Made by a program: the position numbers and the translations under genes. This document shows positions 1 through 11,219 of a stretch of 64,000 nucleotides of DNA, piece by piece. The stretch is from Capronia americana (Eukaryota > Ascomycota > Eurotiomycetes > Chaetothyriales > Herpotrichiellaceae). Under the pieces are notes generated by a model. The model was given only the letters and a program-made list of their open reading frames with translations, was not told the origin of the DNA and searched no databases. Numbering within the stretch: position 1 is the stretch's first letter; each line of letters begins with the position of its first letter. Location: positions 496,001-560,000 of the forward strand of contig JADWQD010000001.1 in the NCBI GenBank assembly GCA_016110215.1, written 5' to 3'.

Positions 1-366
<366 letters not shown>

Positions 367-845
367 TCGTTTGGCTGTGACGGCCTGGTTGGTCTCGCCG
401 AAGAATGCAGCGTCAGGGGGAGCTTACCAAGTGACTGAGAAGCCTAGTTGTAAATTGATTCCACAATGTCACACTGCTCAGACAAGGTTCGACATCTAAC
501 AAAGGATCGGGCTATTTAATTATCCTCGAAATAGCGGAATTGCCATACATCGCTACAAAGTCTAAGTTGCAAGGACGGAATTGTACGTAGAAAGGAGGAG
601 TGGGCCCCACCACAGGCTCTTCCATTTTCGTGCCCGCGAAACGGGATGCCGTAACCTTGCAGAGAAGCCCAGGTCTCCTTTATGGTAGCCACGAGGACTT
701 TACAGCAGAACGCGGCAAAGTACCCCTTGTGCATTCTAAGCCACAGGCCCTCAAATATAGAAAGCTCCAGTTTGGACTGTAGGAAGCCAGCAGCGAATAA
801 GTCTACACCAGTGCCATCAAACAAACCATATATTAAATTCTGAAA
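367..845. promoter_or_regulatory. Divergent promoter between the PDC-type gene and SDR gene 1
   Basis: This 479 bp space has no supported gene; its short reading frames lack family features. It contains one exact CGGGATGCCG palindrome (642-651), matching sites found before other genes of this cluster. Confidence 0.6.
642..651. promoter_or_regulatory. CGGGATGCCG palindrome, putative Zn2Cys6 regulator site
   Basis: Inverted CGG/CCG triplets are separated by four bases (CGG-GATG-CCG). The site is about 195 bp before the SDR start and about 275 bp before the PDC-type start. The identical 10-mer, in the opposite orientation, occurs at 13483 and 15697. Binding by the cluster regulator is inferred. 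Confidence 0.55.
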
Positions 846-1646
846 ATGGGTTCCACCACCGCACCAGCGGCCCAGTCGCTAGCGGGAAAAGTGGCTATTG
901 TGAGCGGCTCATCCTCTGGCATTGGAGCTGCCACAGCAAGAGAACTGTCCAGAAGAGGCGCCAGTGTTGTCATCAACTATCCCCTCCCATCAGAGAGGCA
1001 AAGAGCAGAAAAGGTGTTGCAAAGTCTTCCAGGTCCTTCCAGGTCCATTATTGTCGAAGCGGATCTATCGACTTTGACCGGTCCTCAAGCACTTGCCTCA
1101 GCCGCTGCAGCCGAGTTTGGCAAAGTTGATATATTGGTCAACAACGCGGGTATCAGTGCTCACTCCATAATCGATGAGCTAAGCGACGGCTCGATCGCGC
1201 AAATCTGGGATACGGTGGTCAACGTCAACGGTCGAGGCACAATGCTCTTAACTCGTGCGGCATTGAAGTACTTGAGCCGCACCCACTCTCGCATTATCAA
1301 CATCTGCAGCACAACATCTCGCAATCCAGACCCCGATATGACTATATATGCCGGGTCTAAGGGAATGGTCGAGAGCTTCACACGCTGCTGGGCGCGAGAC
1401 TTTCCACGCAAGTACGGCTGCACCGTGAATGCGGTTGCTCCAGGACCTGTTGCCACCGACGCAATGCTGGCAGCACCTGCAGAATTTCTACAGACGATCG
1501 CCAAAAACAACGAATCTGTTCCGGTCGCATCGAGAATGGCAAAACCTGAAGAGATCGCGTGGACAGTGGCTACACTGTGTGAAGACGATGCCGGATGGCT
1601 GAACGGGCTCTATTTGCCAGTGTGCGGCGGCATGACCCTATGTTAA
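846..1646 (+). CDS. Short-chain dehydrogenase/reductase, paralogue 1
   Basis: This 266 aa single-exon protein has the length of classical SDRs. The Rossmann motif reads SGSSSGIG (about residues 20-27), with Ser where most members have Thr. NNAG follows near residue 100, and the catalytic Tyr-Lys sits in YAGSKG with an upstream Ser in the NICSTTS segment. The NAVAPGPV segment and C-terminal GG are typical of fungal tetrahydroxynaphthalene/versicolorin-type reductases, which use NADPH on aromatic polyketide ketones. The substrate here is unknown. It is close in sequence to the SDR at 2995, from which it presumably arose by duplication. It shares a motif-bearing promoter with the PDC-type gene. 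The SDR call is firm; the pathway role is inference. Confidence 0.93.
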   Translation: MGSTTAPAAQSLAGKVAIVSGSSSGIGAATARELSRRGASVVINYPLPSERQRAEKVLQSLPGPSRSIIVEADLSTLTGPQALASAAAAEFGKVDILVNNAGISAHSIIDELSDGSIAQIWDTVVNVNGRGTMLLTRAALKYLSRTHSRIINICSTTSRNPDPDMTIYAGSKGMVESFTRCWARDFPRKYGCTVNAVAPGPVATDAMLAAPAEFLQTIAKNNESVPVASRMAKPEEIAWTVATLCEDDAGWLNGLYLPVCGGMTLC

Positions 1647-1746
1647 TGTCCTCGATGTTGACGATGCAAAGACTCGTACACGTGAAACTCGATCATGTTA
1701 TGGTGTGATTCTATTCAAGCCCTCATAGGGCTACGTAGCCACGGCC

Positions 1747-2570
1747 TCAAAAGAAGGCAAAATCCCAGACACAAGTAGATTTTGTCTTCAGGATCAGAAC
1801 CTCCACAGCCCCATCCCGCACAGAGGCAAACTCATTGAGATATCCATTCACTTCTTCCCTGTCATTGGCCTTGATGCGAAGTATCTGAAACCGGGTAAGC
1901 AAGCTGAATCTTCTCGCACCATAGAACATAGCATACCATTCCCTTGTCCGGTGGCAGAAGGTCAAAAACTTCTTCTGCAATGCCTCCTGGCTCAAGGTTT
2001 AGCATACAAAAGTCTGCAATATGTTTACTGAAACATACCTTTCAGTAACCTGAATCCTTGCAAGGCGTCGTCCACCGTATGCCGTTCGTCATACCCACCG
2101 GACGTCTTTGCCGTGAGTATCACGTACCAGGTCACAGTCGGACTGGTAGTAAATGGTTGTAGACGCTCTATCGGTTGAACACCAAGGTACTTCCCATTCT
2201 GATGGAAGAGCTTCTCTATGGAAACGAAATTCTCATAGAGAAAAGGTTTTCCAATTGCGAAGTGATGTTTCATCCATGGGATGGAACTCGTCAATTCCCG
2301 CAAGTTGTCATAAGATGTGATGTCTGTGAAATGTACCACAGCACCTGCGATCTCTCCGTCTCCTTCTCTGATGACGTTGAAGAACCTAGTATTCTTTCCC
2401 GAGACGTTCGTGCTCCAAGCCATGTTGCTTTCCTGTGCGAGGACATCTGGGGAGGCGTCTGCCAAGGACTTGCCTTCCTTGAAGACATCGTACCACAGAG
2501 CCCTCATCGTGGCAAGCAAAATATCGTCTCCGTAATAAGCTGGAGGAACTTTTCTTGTGTAGATACACTG
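1747..2570 (-). CDS. Unrecognised protein, gene model uncertain at both ends
   Basis: I do not recognise the family. The main coding exon runs from 2570 (acceptor TTCCCAG) to about 2039 and encodes a clean stretch beginning near TRKVPPAYYGDD and ending GFRLLK. The final part, ending at a TGA at 1747, encodes ILRIKANDREEV and KTKSTCVWDFAFF. Between them the best continuation, DFCMLNLEPGG to LLPPDKGM, is in frame only if 25 nt (2038-2014, GTATGT...GCAG) are removed, which is very short for an intron. A second intron (GTATGC...TTTCAG) probably precedes the last exon. An upstream exon may end at 2633 with donor GTACCT, but I see no ATG in its frame. It may be an intact gene with unusual splicing or a decaying one. 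Confidence 0.42.
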
Positions 2571-2724
2571 CTGGGAAGTATAATGCGTGGAAAGATGACA
2601 ATAAGTTTAGGCCTAAGCTCGCTGAGAGGTACCTCGGGATCTATGACGCTCCGGTGTTCGTTTGCTCGGCGTCGATCGGAGGGAGATCCAACGTGAGGCA
2701 AAGCGCATTCTCGAGCCCTTGCCA

Positions 2725-2734
2725 CGGGTTCCCG
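2725..2734. promoter_or_regulatory. CGGGTTCCCG palindrome, putative regulator site
   Basis: A CGG-GTTC-CCG inverted triplet pair, one base from the CGGGATCCCG site before the cluster regulator. It lies in the space between the divergent unrecognised gene and SDR gene 2, about 260 bp before the latter's start. Confidence 0.45.
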
Positions 2735-2994
2735 ACTGACACGGGACTCGCCCAGACTCGCAGCTTGAACGATGGCCCGGCCGGTTGCATGAACCAGGAA
2801 AGGATTGGTCCGTCACAGTGGGATTAAAACACTGGCTATTTTGCCATCCGCACTTGCCCCGACAGTAAAAGCGCAAAACCAATCTCAAGAGCCTTAATCC
2901 ACACTTTACCCCTGAGAATCTTCCAATAAGTCGGACGCGCGGGTTTTGCGCCGAACCAGCTTCTGGTCAGTATCAAAAGTACCACTTGAAAACC

Positions 2995-3816
2995 ATGAGG
3001 GACATCGCGTCGTTAGCACTCAACATGAAGTCTAAGACTGAAGTCCCTGAGACTCTTCAAGGCAAAGTCGCCATAGTCTCAGGGAGCTGCTCGGGTATCG
3101 GAGAGGCAATTGCCAGGGAGCTTGCCGCCAGAGGCGCCCATGTTGTGGTGAACTATCCCTTTCCACACCTGGAGGCTTCCGCCAAAGCTATAGTTGCATC
3201 ACTGCCCACACGGAGCATCGCAGTCGAAGCCGACCTCTCGACAGTCACTGGACCTGCTGAACTAGTTCGGCAAACAGTGAAAGCATTTCGCGGAGTCGAC
3301 ATCCTCGTCAACAACGCAGGAGTAGCGGTAAATCTGCCTCTGGAAGAGCAAACCCTCACTCACTGGGACCGTCTCGTCAACCTGAACGGACGCGGAACGT
3401 TTCTATTAACCAAAGAGGTTCTACCCTACCTTCCCAAGAAGGAAGAAGGCGGAGGGGGACGTATCGTCAATATCATCAGCATTTCCGCCAGAGCACCACC
3501 ACCACATCAAACCATATATGCCGGTACCAAAGGGATGGTAGACAGCTTTACAAAGTGTTGGGCCAAGGAACTCCCTCCTAAATATGGCTGCACCGTGAAC
3601 GCTGTCAGCCCGGGCGCTACGAGGACGCCCGCATTTGCAGATGCAGGAACTGAGATGATGGGGATTCTGCAGCCGATCATCGACGAGACGCCCTGTGGAC
3701 CGCGTCTAGGAGAGCCAGAGGAAGTGGCTTATGCTGCCGCTTTCCTATGCGAAGACAGGTCTCGGTGGTTGAATGGGACGCACATCTTCGTGACAGGAGG
3801 TCTCCACGTTGATTGA
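2995..3816 (+). CDS. Short-chain dehydrogenase/reductase, paralogue 2
   Basis: The first ATG of the frame is 2995, giving 273 aa; an inner ATG at 3025 is an alternative start. The motifs are SGSCSGIG (cofactor), NNAGVAV, YAGTKG (catalytic Tyr and Lys) and NAVSPGAT. The protein matches the SDR at 846 along its length, including the unusual Ser in place of Thr in the glycine-rich motif, KYGCTVNAV, and the LCED..WLNG C-terminal segment. The pair therefore arose by duplication within the locus. Fungal SDRs of this type reduce ketones of aromatic polyketides or related phenolics with NADPH. The substrate here is not known. It is convergent with the EthD-like gene, whose stop is only 60 bp away. 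Confidence 0.92.
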   Translation: MRDIASLALNMKSKTEVPETLQGKVAIVSGSCSGIGEAIARELAARGAHVVVNYPFPHLEASAKAIVASLPTRSIAVEADLSTVTGPAELVRQTVKAFRGVDILVNNAGVAVNLPLEEQTLTHWDRLVNLNGRGTFLLTKEVLPYLPKKEEGGGGRIVNIISISARAPPPHQTIYAGTKGMVDSFTKCWAKELPPKYGCTVNAVSPGATRTPAFADAGTEMMGILQPIIDETPCGPRLGEPEEVAYAAAFLCEDRSRWLNGTHIFVTGGLHVD

Positions 3817-3875
3817 TTGATGAGAGAAAAATCTACCGTTGTTGGGCACTTGTATTGTAGCTTGCATTGGCTTCA

Positions 3876-4637
3876 TCAGTCTGTCCCAAACACCTTGAGG
3901 CCTCTACCCGTGATGATCAAGGGTTTCTGCTTGCCTTGAACCCATACTCGGTTCTCGTTGAGAAAGGCCGAAGCATCTTCTTGACTCGTGAATACAAAAT
4001 CCTCGACTGCACAGAACTCCTGCCAGACACCACCTGCAAACTGAGTTCCCGCGAAGAAATGGCCTATCGTCTGCGGCGTGCAATCCACATACAGGCGATA
4101 TCTCAGCACGTCTTGTCGATTCTCGACCCATTGCTTGCCCTGTTCCGCTCTCTCGGCGAGCCAGGCCGAAAACGTCTCTGGGCTCCCCTCGACCTCGTCT
4201 TTTCGGTGGAAGATGATACTCCGGATTTTTGTCGAACCATCTGACTTGTATGCCGGGTCGACAAATTCATGCAACAGCTCAGCAAAACAGCCGTTTTGAT
4301 CCTGTCGGCAGAAAATGTGCTTGCCTGCCGACGCTTTGTACCCTGGGTCCGCAAAAGATTCGTGCAAATCCTGGAGACTCGACCAAATATGAATTGTCAA
4401 GCCGTGCCAGTCTTCATTGTCATCGACATCAAAGACCGGCTTCCCCGTTTCCGGCTGGTAATTTACCATTACCTGAGTATAGTCTCGCAACGCGTCGACG
4501 TGCTCAGCCACCCCTGCTGTCATCTTGGCATGGACATCATTGTATTCGTAGTAGAACTTCTCGAATGACCAGTCTTCGAGCTTGCCCACAGTAATGAACC
4601 AAAAGACGGGCTTCGAGGCGTCGTACATGGAAGACAT
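3876..4637 (-). CDS. EthD-like dimeric alpha/beta-barrel protein
   Basis: This 253 aa single-exon protein is counted from the ATG at 4637; a second Met follows at 4628. The N-terminal half, beginning KPVFWFITVGKLEDWSFEKFYYEYNDVH, resembles EthD/ferredoxin-like barrel domains (strand, then the W..F..Y....H helix), and the second half looks like a degenerate repeat of the same fold. Such small barrel proteins are frequent in fungal aromatic polyketide clusters, where they act as decarboxylases, oxygenases or cyclases, but others have no known activity. It is divergent from the MFS transporter at 5434, with a shared promoter containing CGGGAACCCG. The fold assignment is moderate and the function is unknown. 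Confidence 0.68.
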   Translation of the reverse strand: MSSMYDASKPVFWFITVGKLEDWSFEKFYYEYNDVHAKMTAGVAEHVDALRDYTQVMVNYQPETGKPVFDVDDNEDWHGLTIHIWSSLQDLHESFADPGYKASAGKHIFCRQDQNGCFAELLHEFVDPAYKSDGSTKIRSIIFHRKDEVEGSPETFSAWLAERAEQGKQWVENRQDVLRYRLYVDCTPQTIGHFFAGTQFAGGVWQEFCAVEDFVFTSQEDASAFLNENRVWVQGKQKPLIITGRGLKVFGTD

Positions 4638-5433
4638 GGGCCTTGATTGCCTATTTGCCGCAGAATCTGCAACTTTTTCGTAGGACGTCTCAACTTTGTG
4701 GACCAGCAAGTTCAGAGAAGATTTTGAACCTCGTATTAACTAGGTCGATGTGAGGCTTGCCACGGCCAAAGAAAAGGAGTCTGATGTGTCTGGCTTCCAG
4801 CTTCGAGCCCCATGGGGCAGTAGCAACCTCCACAGAGCACCGATCCGGAGTGCATGACTTCTTCGATCCGAGACCTCCTGTTGCAAAGGCAAAGGTACCT
4901 CGTATACGTGAGTATACCACAAAGGTAAAGGTGTGGCTCACGGGAAGCCGAGCCATCGACTGATTTCGGCTTGCCGACGCCCGGTCTATCCTATAATGGA
5001 ATCTCTCCGCCGGGAACCCGGCCTGTGGGGCGAAAGTCGGCTCGCGATTGGCTTGCATTCAGCATCCCAGCCCCGTCCGAGCTATATTTCCGCGCACCTC
5101 TGGACACACTTGCACAATCAACGGGGTAGGAGTACGAGGTAGTCGTTGGCTTTGCATGAAGACCACTCCATGCACAATTCTTGCTCCACAGATCAGGGGA
5201 ACTAGTACTCAAGCCCACATCCGGGGGTGGAGTGAGACTTCCGGTGCATGAGACGCAGGGACGCCAGATGATGAAGCTGCATCGTCCTGCGTAAAGACGT
5301 CCTCGGTTTCCCCTCCCTTACCACTTGAATGCTTCCTGCCAAAGAATATATCCCCAGCGAAGACTGTAATAGAGCACGGTCTCCCAGGCCTTGATCTCAA
5401 GCTCCGCGCTCATCCTCGCCCCCCATCCTCAAA
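4638..5433. promoter_or_regulatory. Divergent promoter between EthD-like gene and MFS gene
   Basis: About 800 bp without a supported gene. It contains CGGGAACCCG at 5011-5020 and a weaker AGCATCCCAG at 5061-5070 that shares the GCATCCC core of the cluster motif. Confidence 0.5.
5011..5020. promoter_or_regulatory. CGGGAACCCG palindrome, putative regulator site
   Basis: A CGG-GAAC-CCG inverted triplet pair, about 375 bp before the EthD-like start and about 415 bp before the MFS start. It fits the consensus CGGG(A/T)(A/T)(C/G)CCG seen in the other sites of the cluster. Confidence 0.45.
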
Positions 5434-7395
5434 ATGGCAGACAAGGCGGTAGACGAAACCGTCGGACGAAAGAACGACCACGTCGACGCCCCTCAACGTG
5501 CGACTCTCGGAACAGTCCAACTACGCCACGAATTGACAAACGAGGTCCTTCTCGTGCCAAACCCTTCCGATGACCCAAATGATCCCTTGAATTGGTACGT
5601 GCGGCGCTCACCCTTTTGGTCTGTGTTGCCAGGAACTGCCACTGACTCCCAAGGACCGCAGGCCGCTGCGCGAAAAATACTACATTTTCGTGCTCTCGTG
5701 CGTCAGCATCTTTGTGTGTAACGCCTGCGGTGCGGGCCCATCAGCAGGTGCTGTGGCAATGACGACTCATTTCTTCGCTCCGCCGACCGACCCCAAGTTC
5801 CTCATCTACGTGGGCAAAGTGGCCTACTTCTTCACCGGAACTTCGCTCACTATCGGCATTGGCCAATTCATCTGGACTCCCGTGGCGATCAAATATGGTC
5901 GTCGACCAGTGTACATCATCTGTTTCACCCTGCTCACCGTGTGCAATCTCTGGGCGGCCTTAGCCAAGTCCTACGGCAGCGAGCTCGCAGCAAGATTGTT
6001 CACTGGTATCGCCGCGGGGGCTCCTGAGTTGGTGGCTCCATTGACACTGACGGATATATTCTTCCTCCATCAGCGAGGTAAAGTTATGGCGTACGTCTCT
6101 CTCCCAACCCCCCGTCCCATCTATCGCCAAAACATTGTCAGTCGGGATCGGGAAAGCTGACCTCATGGCTAACAGCGTCTACAACTGCGCCCTCGGGCTC
6201 GGTGTCAGCCTTTCTGTTGTTGTCTTCGGGCTCGTGGTCAGGACCCAGGACTGGCGAGTCATCTTCTGGATCCTCACCGCACTATCGGCTTTTTGTTTGG
6301 CGATCATGGGATTCACAATTCCCGAGACCGCATACAACCGCAGCACCATCCTTCCCATCCCTATCCCTGTCACCGTAGCCTCGGAGTCGACAGGTAACGC
6401 CTCGCGTGACGGCGACGTCGAGACTGTCTCCCAGAAGTGCGAAACGGCGACAGTCGAACACGTTTCAACCGTTTCACCGACGCCGCCTGCCAAGCGAACC
6501 CCCTACTTCAAGCGCCTTTCCTTCGTCCCCAAGACCTTCACCAGCGAGAGTATCTGGCTGCTCATGTTCCGACCTGTGGCTCTACTCGCGCTGCCCGGCG
6601 TCCTCTGGGCCACGCTGATCAACTCCGTCACGGTTGGCATGATCGTTGTCTTATCGTCCAACTTCTCTGCTGCGTTCCAGACGGTCTACGGTTTTACGGC
6701 GTGGCAGTCCGGGATGACCTTTATCGCGATGGCCATCGGCTCTATTATCGCCATCTTCTTCGCAGGCCATTTCTCCGACTGGATCGCCGACAGGTTCACG
6801 CAGAGAAACGGTGGCGTGCGCATTCCCGAAATGCGTCTGCCCGCTCTTGTTGCCAGTGTCATCACCGGTCCACTGGGTTGCATTCTGTACGGAGCCGGAT
6901 TTGGGTTGAAGCTACACTGGATGAGTCCAGTCGTGGGCATAGGGTTGAGTAAGTTAAACAGCAGAAGAGTCTTTCGTCTGTGCCAATGCTGACGTCTCCT
7001 GTTTCGACAGTCGGATTCACTGTTGTGCAATCAATGAATGTGTCATTGGTGTACCTCTTAGACTCATACCGCCCTGTGTCTGGCGAGGTTATCGTTACGC
7101 AGTCAACATTCAAAGGTATGGTACCCGTTGTCATATTCCACAGCAATTTCGGCGTCACTGACACCGAATTTTTACAGCGTGCTTCGGCTTCCTCTTGGGC
7201 TTCTATACCAATCCTTGGGTTCACCAGGACGGCTATCTGGGTGCCTTTGGTGCCATGGGAGGCATTGAAGCTGCTATCCTTCTCGGACTCATCCCGTTCT
7301 ACCTCTTTGGCAGTCACTGGAGGCGCGCGTCTTGGAATTGGCCCTTCATCCGACGGATCGCCCACTGGGCCGCGGACCGCGAAATGGGTGAGTAA
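5434..7395 (+). CDS. MFS transporter, DHA1 (drug:H+ antiporter-like)
   Basis: Five exons: 5434-5594, 5662-6090, 6176-6948, 7011-7115 and 7178-7395, giving 561 aa with all junctions in phase. The polar N-terminus ends with DPNDPLNW, the usual lead-in to helix 1 in fungal DHA1 transporters. Helices follow from about residue 60, with the loop 2-3 signature GRRPVYI and a long polar central loop (about residues 260-310). The last exon encodes the final helices and a short tail. The family exports small molecules, including fungal metabolites and xenobiotics, across the plasma membrane by proton antiport. Its place in the cluster suggests export or uptake of the pathway compound (inference). Confidence 0.92.
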
Positions 7396-7684
7396 ACAGA
7401 CGGCGACAATTCCAAGGGTGGTGGTCCTAGGCGTACAGGCTGGAATGGAAGGATGATGGGGGAACATGGGGGAACATCGATCTCCCAACCTAGAAGTACT
7501 CGACGAGCGTCATGCCAGCAGAATGATGACTGTGTAACTGGAATCATTTGAACTTGGGAAATGCTTCAGTTGCGGCTAAATAAAAGTCGCCATAGTACAA
7601 AATGCTGCGAACGATTATCTTGGGGTAGCAATAGGACTTCCTTTCCAGCGTTGTTGCCAGCGCTCTTGCATTCGCCCAAACGCG

Positions 7685-10537
7685 TCAACCACATTCACCA
7701 GCCCTCCGCGAGGTATTCCGCAGAGCCTCCATGAGGTGGCAAATATTCTCCACAAACAAGCTATTCTTCCAGGCGAACCGAGACATGATCTCCTGCAGCA
7801 ACGTGGTGATCAGAAGCTGCGACGAGTGAATGGGGACACTGGTCATGATGCCGTTTCCATCCCGAGCTCCCGACGGGCGTGAGATGGCAGGCCTTCCACG
7901 ATTGCGACTGACCCATACCTGAGTTTCGATGCTTTCCTCCTGGTCGAGTATCACATCTTTCGAGGACTCCAAGGCCACGGTGACATTCTGAATCTGTTGA
8001 GGCTTGCTGTGCTGAGACAACATGCCATATACCCACAAACACAGGCCGCCCTGGTAGGCGGCGACAACGTAGTAGTGCTTGAAATGCTCAGCCGCAAGCA
8101 TCCGTGTCGCCCGCAACACCTGGCTTGCATGCCAAACGGCCTGTCTGGCGTCTTCAGTCTGGATCCATTGTTGTAGCGCTGGATCGCTTCTTCGAGCTTC
8201 GCTCGGCCCTTCCTTGCCGGCAGCCAGTTCCATCTGGTCAAAAGGCGCAAAAAGGTGCATAGAGAATAGATGAAACAGCAACTCCAATTCAATCGTTTGT
8301 TGAGCGTCGAGATCCTCATAGGTCATTCTGATGTGCTTCAAAATGTGCAGAATCCTTTGATGTTCAACTTCGTCCGAAAAGGCGCTCACTCGTGTGCCGC
8401 TTTTCTCCATGGGGCCGAAAATACGCCGGTCATGCCTGTGTCTGCCAATCATGACCGATACTGCATGCAGCAAGCAGAGCTTGATGTGATAGCGGTCGTA
8501 GAGATTCGGCAGAGAAACAAGTGCAAAAGGGTCTGCCAGCAGATCAATGAAGCTTTGTGGTCGAGGCTGACTATTTCCACCCTGCTGGAAGTAAACCCTT
8601 TTCCAATCGACGGCCGATTTCGCCAACCACAACTCCTTAGAATAAGGCGTCGGGACCGACAGTTCTGCGTAAGACATGGTTGATGTCCCAAACGTGATCA
8701 GCGACATCTGAGAGCAGTAGAGGTGCGTGTGATAGACCAGTCTAAATCAGATTGGTTGGCTTCTGAACGTATTCCTTCAGGGTTCGACGCACCTTTTGAA
8801 AGATTCTTTTTGAACCCACTGTTTCCACTTTGTTTCTAAAATCTCGCCCTCGTCTCCGACTTGTAGCGAAGGTTGCGGATAGCTCGAAAACCGGATATGA
8901 CCCGCAGCTCGCAGCGGCTGAGTACCTTTCATTAGCATACTGAGACACAATCGACTGGCTAGCGTACGTTGCTCAGGATACCACTGAAACTCTCGGACAT
9001 TTCCATCTTCCTTCGGACACCGGACCACAGGCCGATCCCTAGCTGTAAAGCAAATGCTTGCAAGAATTGGATATTTCGAGTCAATAGACTTGATCTTTCA
9101 GCCTACGCTTGTCAGTCGGCGGTTTGTAGTTGCTCTGTGACGGTGTTCTGGTCTTACCACCACCCAAAGATATATAACCAGGAATTCTTGCAGCGCCAAA
9201 CCAAATTTCTGGACAGATCTGCTCGAAGATAGTGAAGCGGCGGCCGCCACACAACCAACCAGTAGTTCTAAGCGAGCATCAAGGACATCGAAGGTAGGAA
9301 CATGTATCCATGAGTCTGCCATAGTGGTCTGTCTGGTAAGGTACGACTTGAGCAGCCTGTCCAGTACCTCAACAGCTGGGAAAGATGATATCACATCAAT
9401 GACGTTATCCTGGTTGCAAGTTCTGATGAGAGTTTTCAGGATCTGTTCCCGAATGCTAGGTGTTAGACTTTGAGAAATGATTGCCGGGTTCCAGTCTCCG
9501 AGGCAATCCATTTTTGAAGTAGCTGTCCGGTCCAATGTTAAATCATGTTCATTCGAGGTCCTGTAATGTCGTTTATCAGGCTCCCAGCGACCAATCGACT
9601 GCTTGAAAGCTTCATACACGGCTTGTGAGCTCGGTTGATCTGTTTCAGGTATGAGACTTGTTGAGGGAGTCACCTCGGCTGGTTCCTCTCGAGGCTGCAA
9701 TAGAAGTGAGGACAAGAAGTCATGATCCTGTGCACTCAGGACAAGGTCGTGATCGATACCGAAGTCAAATAGATTGTGCAGGCTGTCGAAGTTAGGATCA
9801 AAATCCAGCCTGGCCTGGCCTGGCTCATTTCCACCGTTGTCAAGATTGATAGATGGAAGACCGTAAAAGTTTGTGGTATCTGGAAGCAGGGGATCTTGAA
9901 ATCTCTCAGCGAAACGCTAGCAGAAACGTCAGGACAATCGGGTACCTGTATACAATCGCACAGATGCCAGTGTGTCCAGCTGCCCAGGCATTTGAGGATA
10001 GTTGATGAAGTTGTTGGGGTCCATAACAGAAGGCACTGAGCTTGATGGGTTCTGCACAGCGACAATTGGCGGCTCGGTATCGCTCATGGAACTGGCTTCG
10101 GTGGTAGGATAGTTGCGCACGCAAGGGATATTCTTCGCTGTGCAACGTTTGCACCGGACGCCATTATCACATTTTGTCTTGGCCGAAGCGCATGCGTGAC
10201 AAGCCTGAGACGCACGTGGGCCTGATCGAATAGAGCGGATTTGTTGCCGTTTTGCGGGCGGAGTTGGGAGTGAATGGGTTGATGCATGGCGTTCCAGAGA
10301 TGATCTTGGTGAGTAGCTCGTCAGTTCGACATCAATTGGACCGAAGGGCTAGGCCAGCTCCGGGGGGGTCACAGAAGGGAGGGAAACCTACAGATTGCGG
10401 AATTCTTGCGAGCACACCAGGCACATGAACATATTGGTAGAGTCTTTTGGTCCTAAGTAGTTAGGAAGAGAAGGATATGATGATCCGTGGTAGACTATAC
10501 CGTGCTGGAAAGCGATGCTAGTGTCGGGCCCTGCCAT
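7685..10537 (-). CDS. Transcription factor with C2H2 finger, Zn2Cys6 cluster and fungal_trans domain
   Basis: Six exons: 10537-10392, 10304-9946, 9894-9158, 9102-8968, 8917-8793 and 8741-7685, giving 852 aa in phase. A C2H2 finger is assembled across the first intron: Cys39 and Cys42 in exon 1, His55 and His59 in exon 2, with the canonical 12-residue spacing. A Zn2Cys6 binuclear cluster follows with Cys 84, 87, 94, 100, 103 and 110. The fungal-specific middle-homology domain begins near the AVYEAFKQSIGRWEP segment and includes FLQAFALQLGIGLWSG and the LVYHTHLYCSQMSL to SYAELSVPTPYS region. It is a nuclear DNA-binding regulator, probably of this cluster. CGGGATCCCG lies about 100 bp before its start, suggesting autoregulation (inference). 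Confidence 0.88.
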
Positions 10538-11219
10538 TGGTGATGGTCGTGCCTTCTGACAATGTAAGAGGAGGGATCGGCCGAAGCTGCTTCAAGGGCC
10601 ACAAACTGGCCAAACCAGCGGGCAGGAATTCGACGGGATCCCGAGTGTCGGAGGGGCATTGCTGGCGAGGTTCACAGTGAACGAGCTTCTGTGGCCGACG
10701 GGCTTGATAAAGCCTGGGAAAGCTCTTCAAGACTGAAGTTGAAGTTGAAAGGTGGACGGAACAATACCGCCTGCTGATGGAACTGCTATTAAGTTAGTAT
10801 TCGCGGAGGCCCGGAACTAAATTAGCTGCTGTAGGCAAATCCCACCCCCCGCGTTGCTCCGCGAAGGGGGGCATCGAGTCCAATCTGGGACGATGTGGAG
10901 TCTCATATAGGGGAAGCGAGGAGAGCAATCGGCGGCAGCTCCAGCACAAGCCAAGCATCTGGTGACCAATACCACGGAGCCTCTCAAGCCCTACCAGAGA
11001 GAGGCCTCCGTGGTGGGCTGGGCAAAACACTCCCCGACGATATTGACCCCCAACTTCCATGACAAGAGAGGTACGGAGTTACTCGGCGAGGGTTGACTGA
11101 AATGATTCCATCTCATCACAACCACACCTCTACTGAAGTTACTGCGCGCCATGTTTGTCGAATTCTCCTCATTCGGTCAGCAACATACTGTCATGAGCAG
11201 AGGAATGGCTGCTATCTTG
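10538..11219. promoter_or_regulatory. Promoter region of the cluster regulator
   Basis: This 680 bp space sits between the regulator's start and the stop of the hydrolase gene. It has no supported gene. It contains the perfect palindrome CGGGATCCCG at 10634-10643. Confidence 0.5.
10634..10643. promoter_or_regulatory. CGGGATCCCG perfect palindrome, putative autoregulatory site
   Basis: CGG-GATC-CCG, about 100 bp before the regulator's ATG. It differs by one base from CGGGATGCCG, which occurs exactly three times elsewhere in this cluster. Confidence 0.5.
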
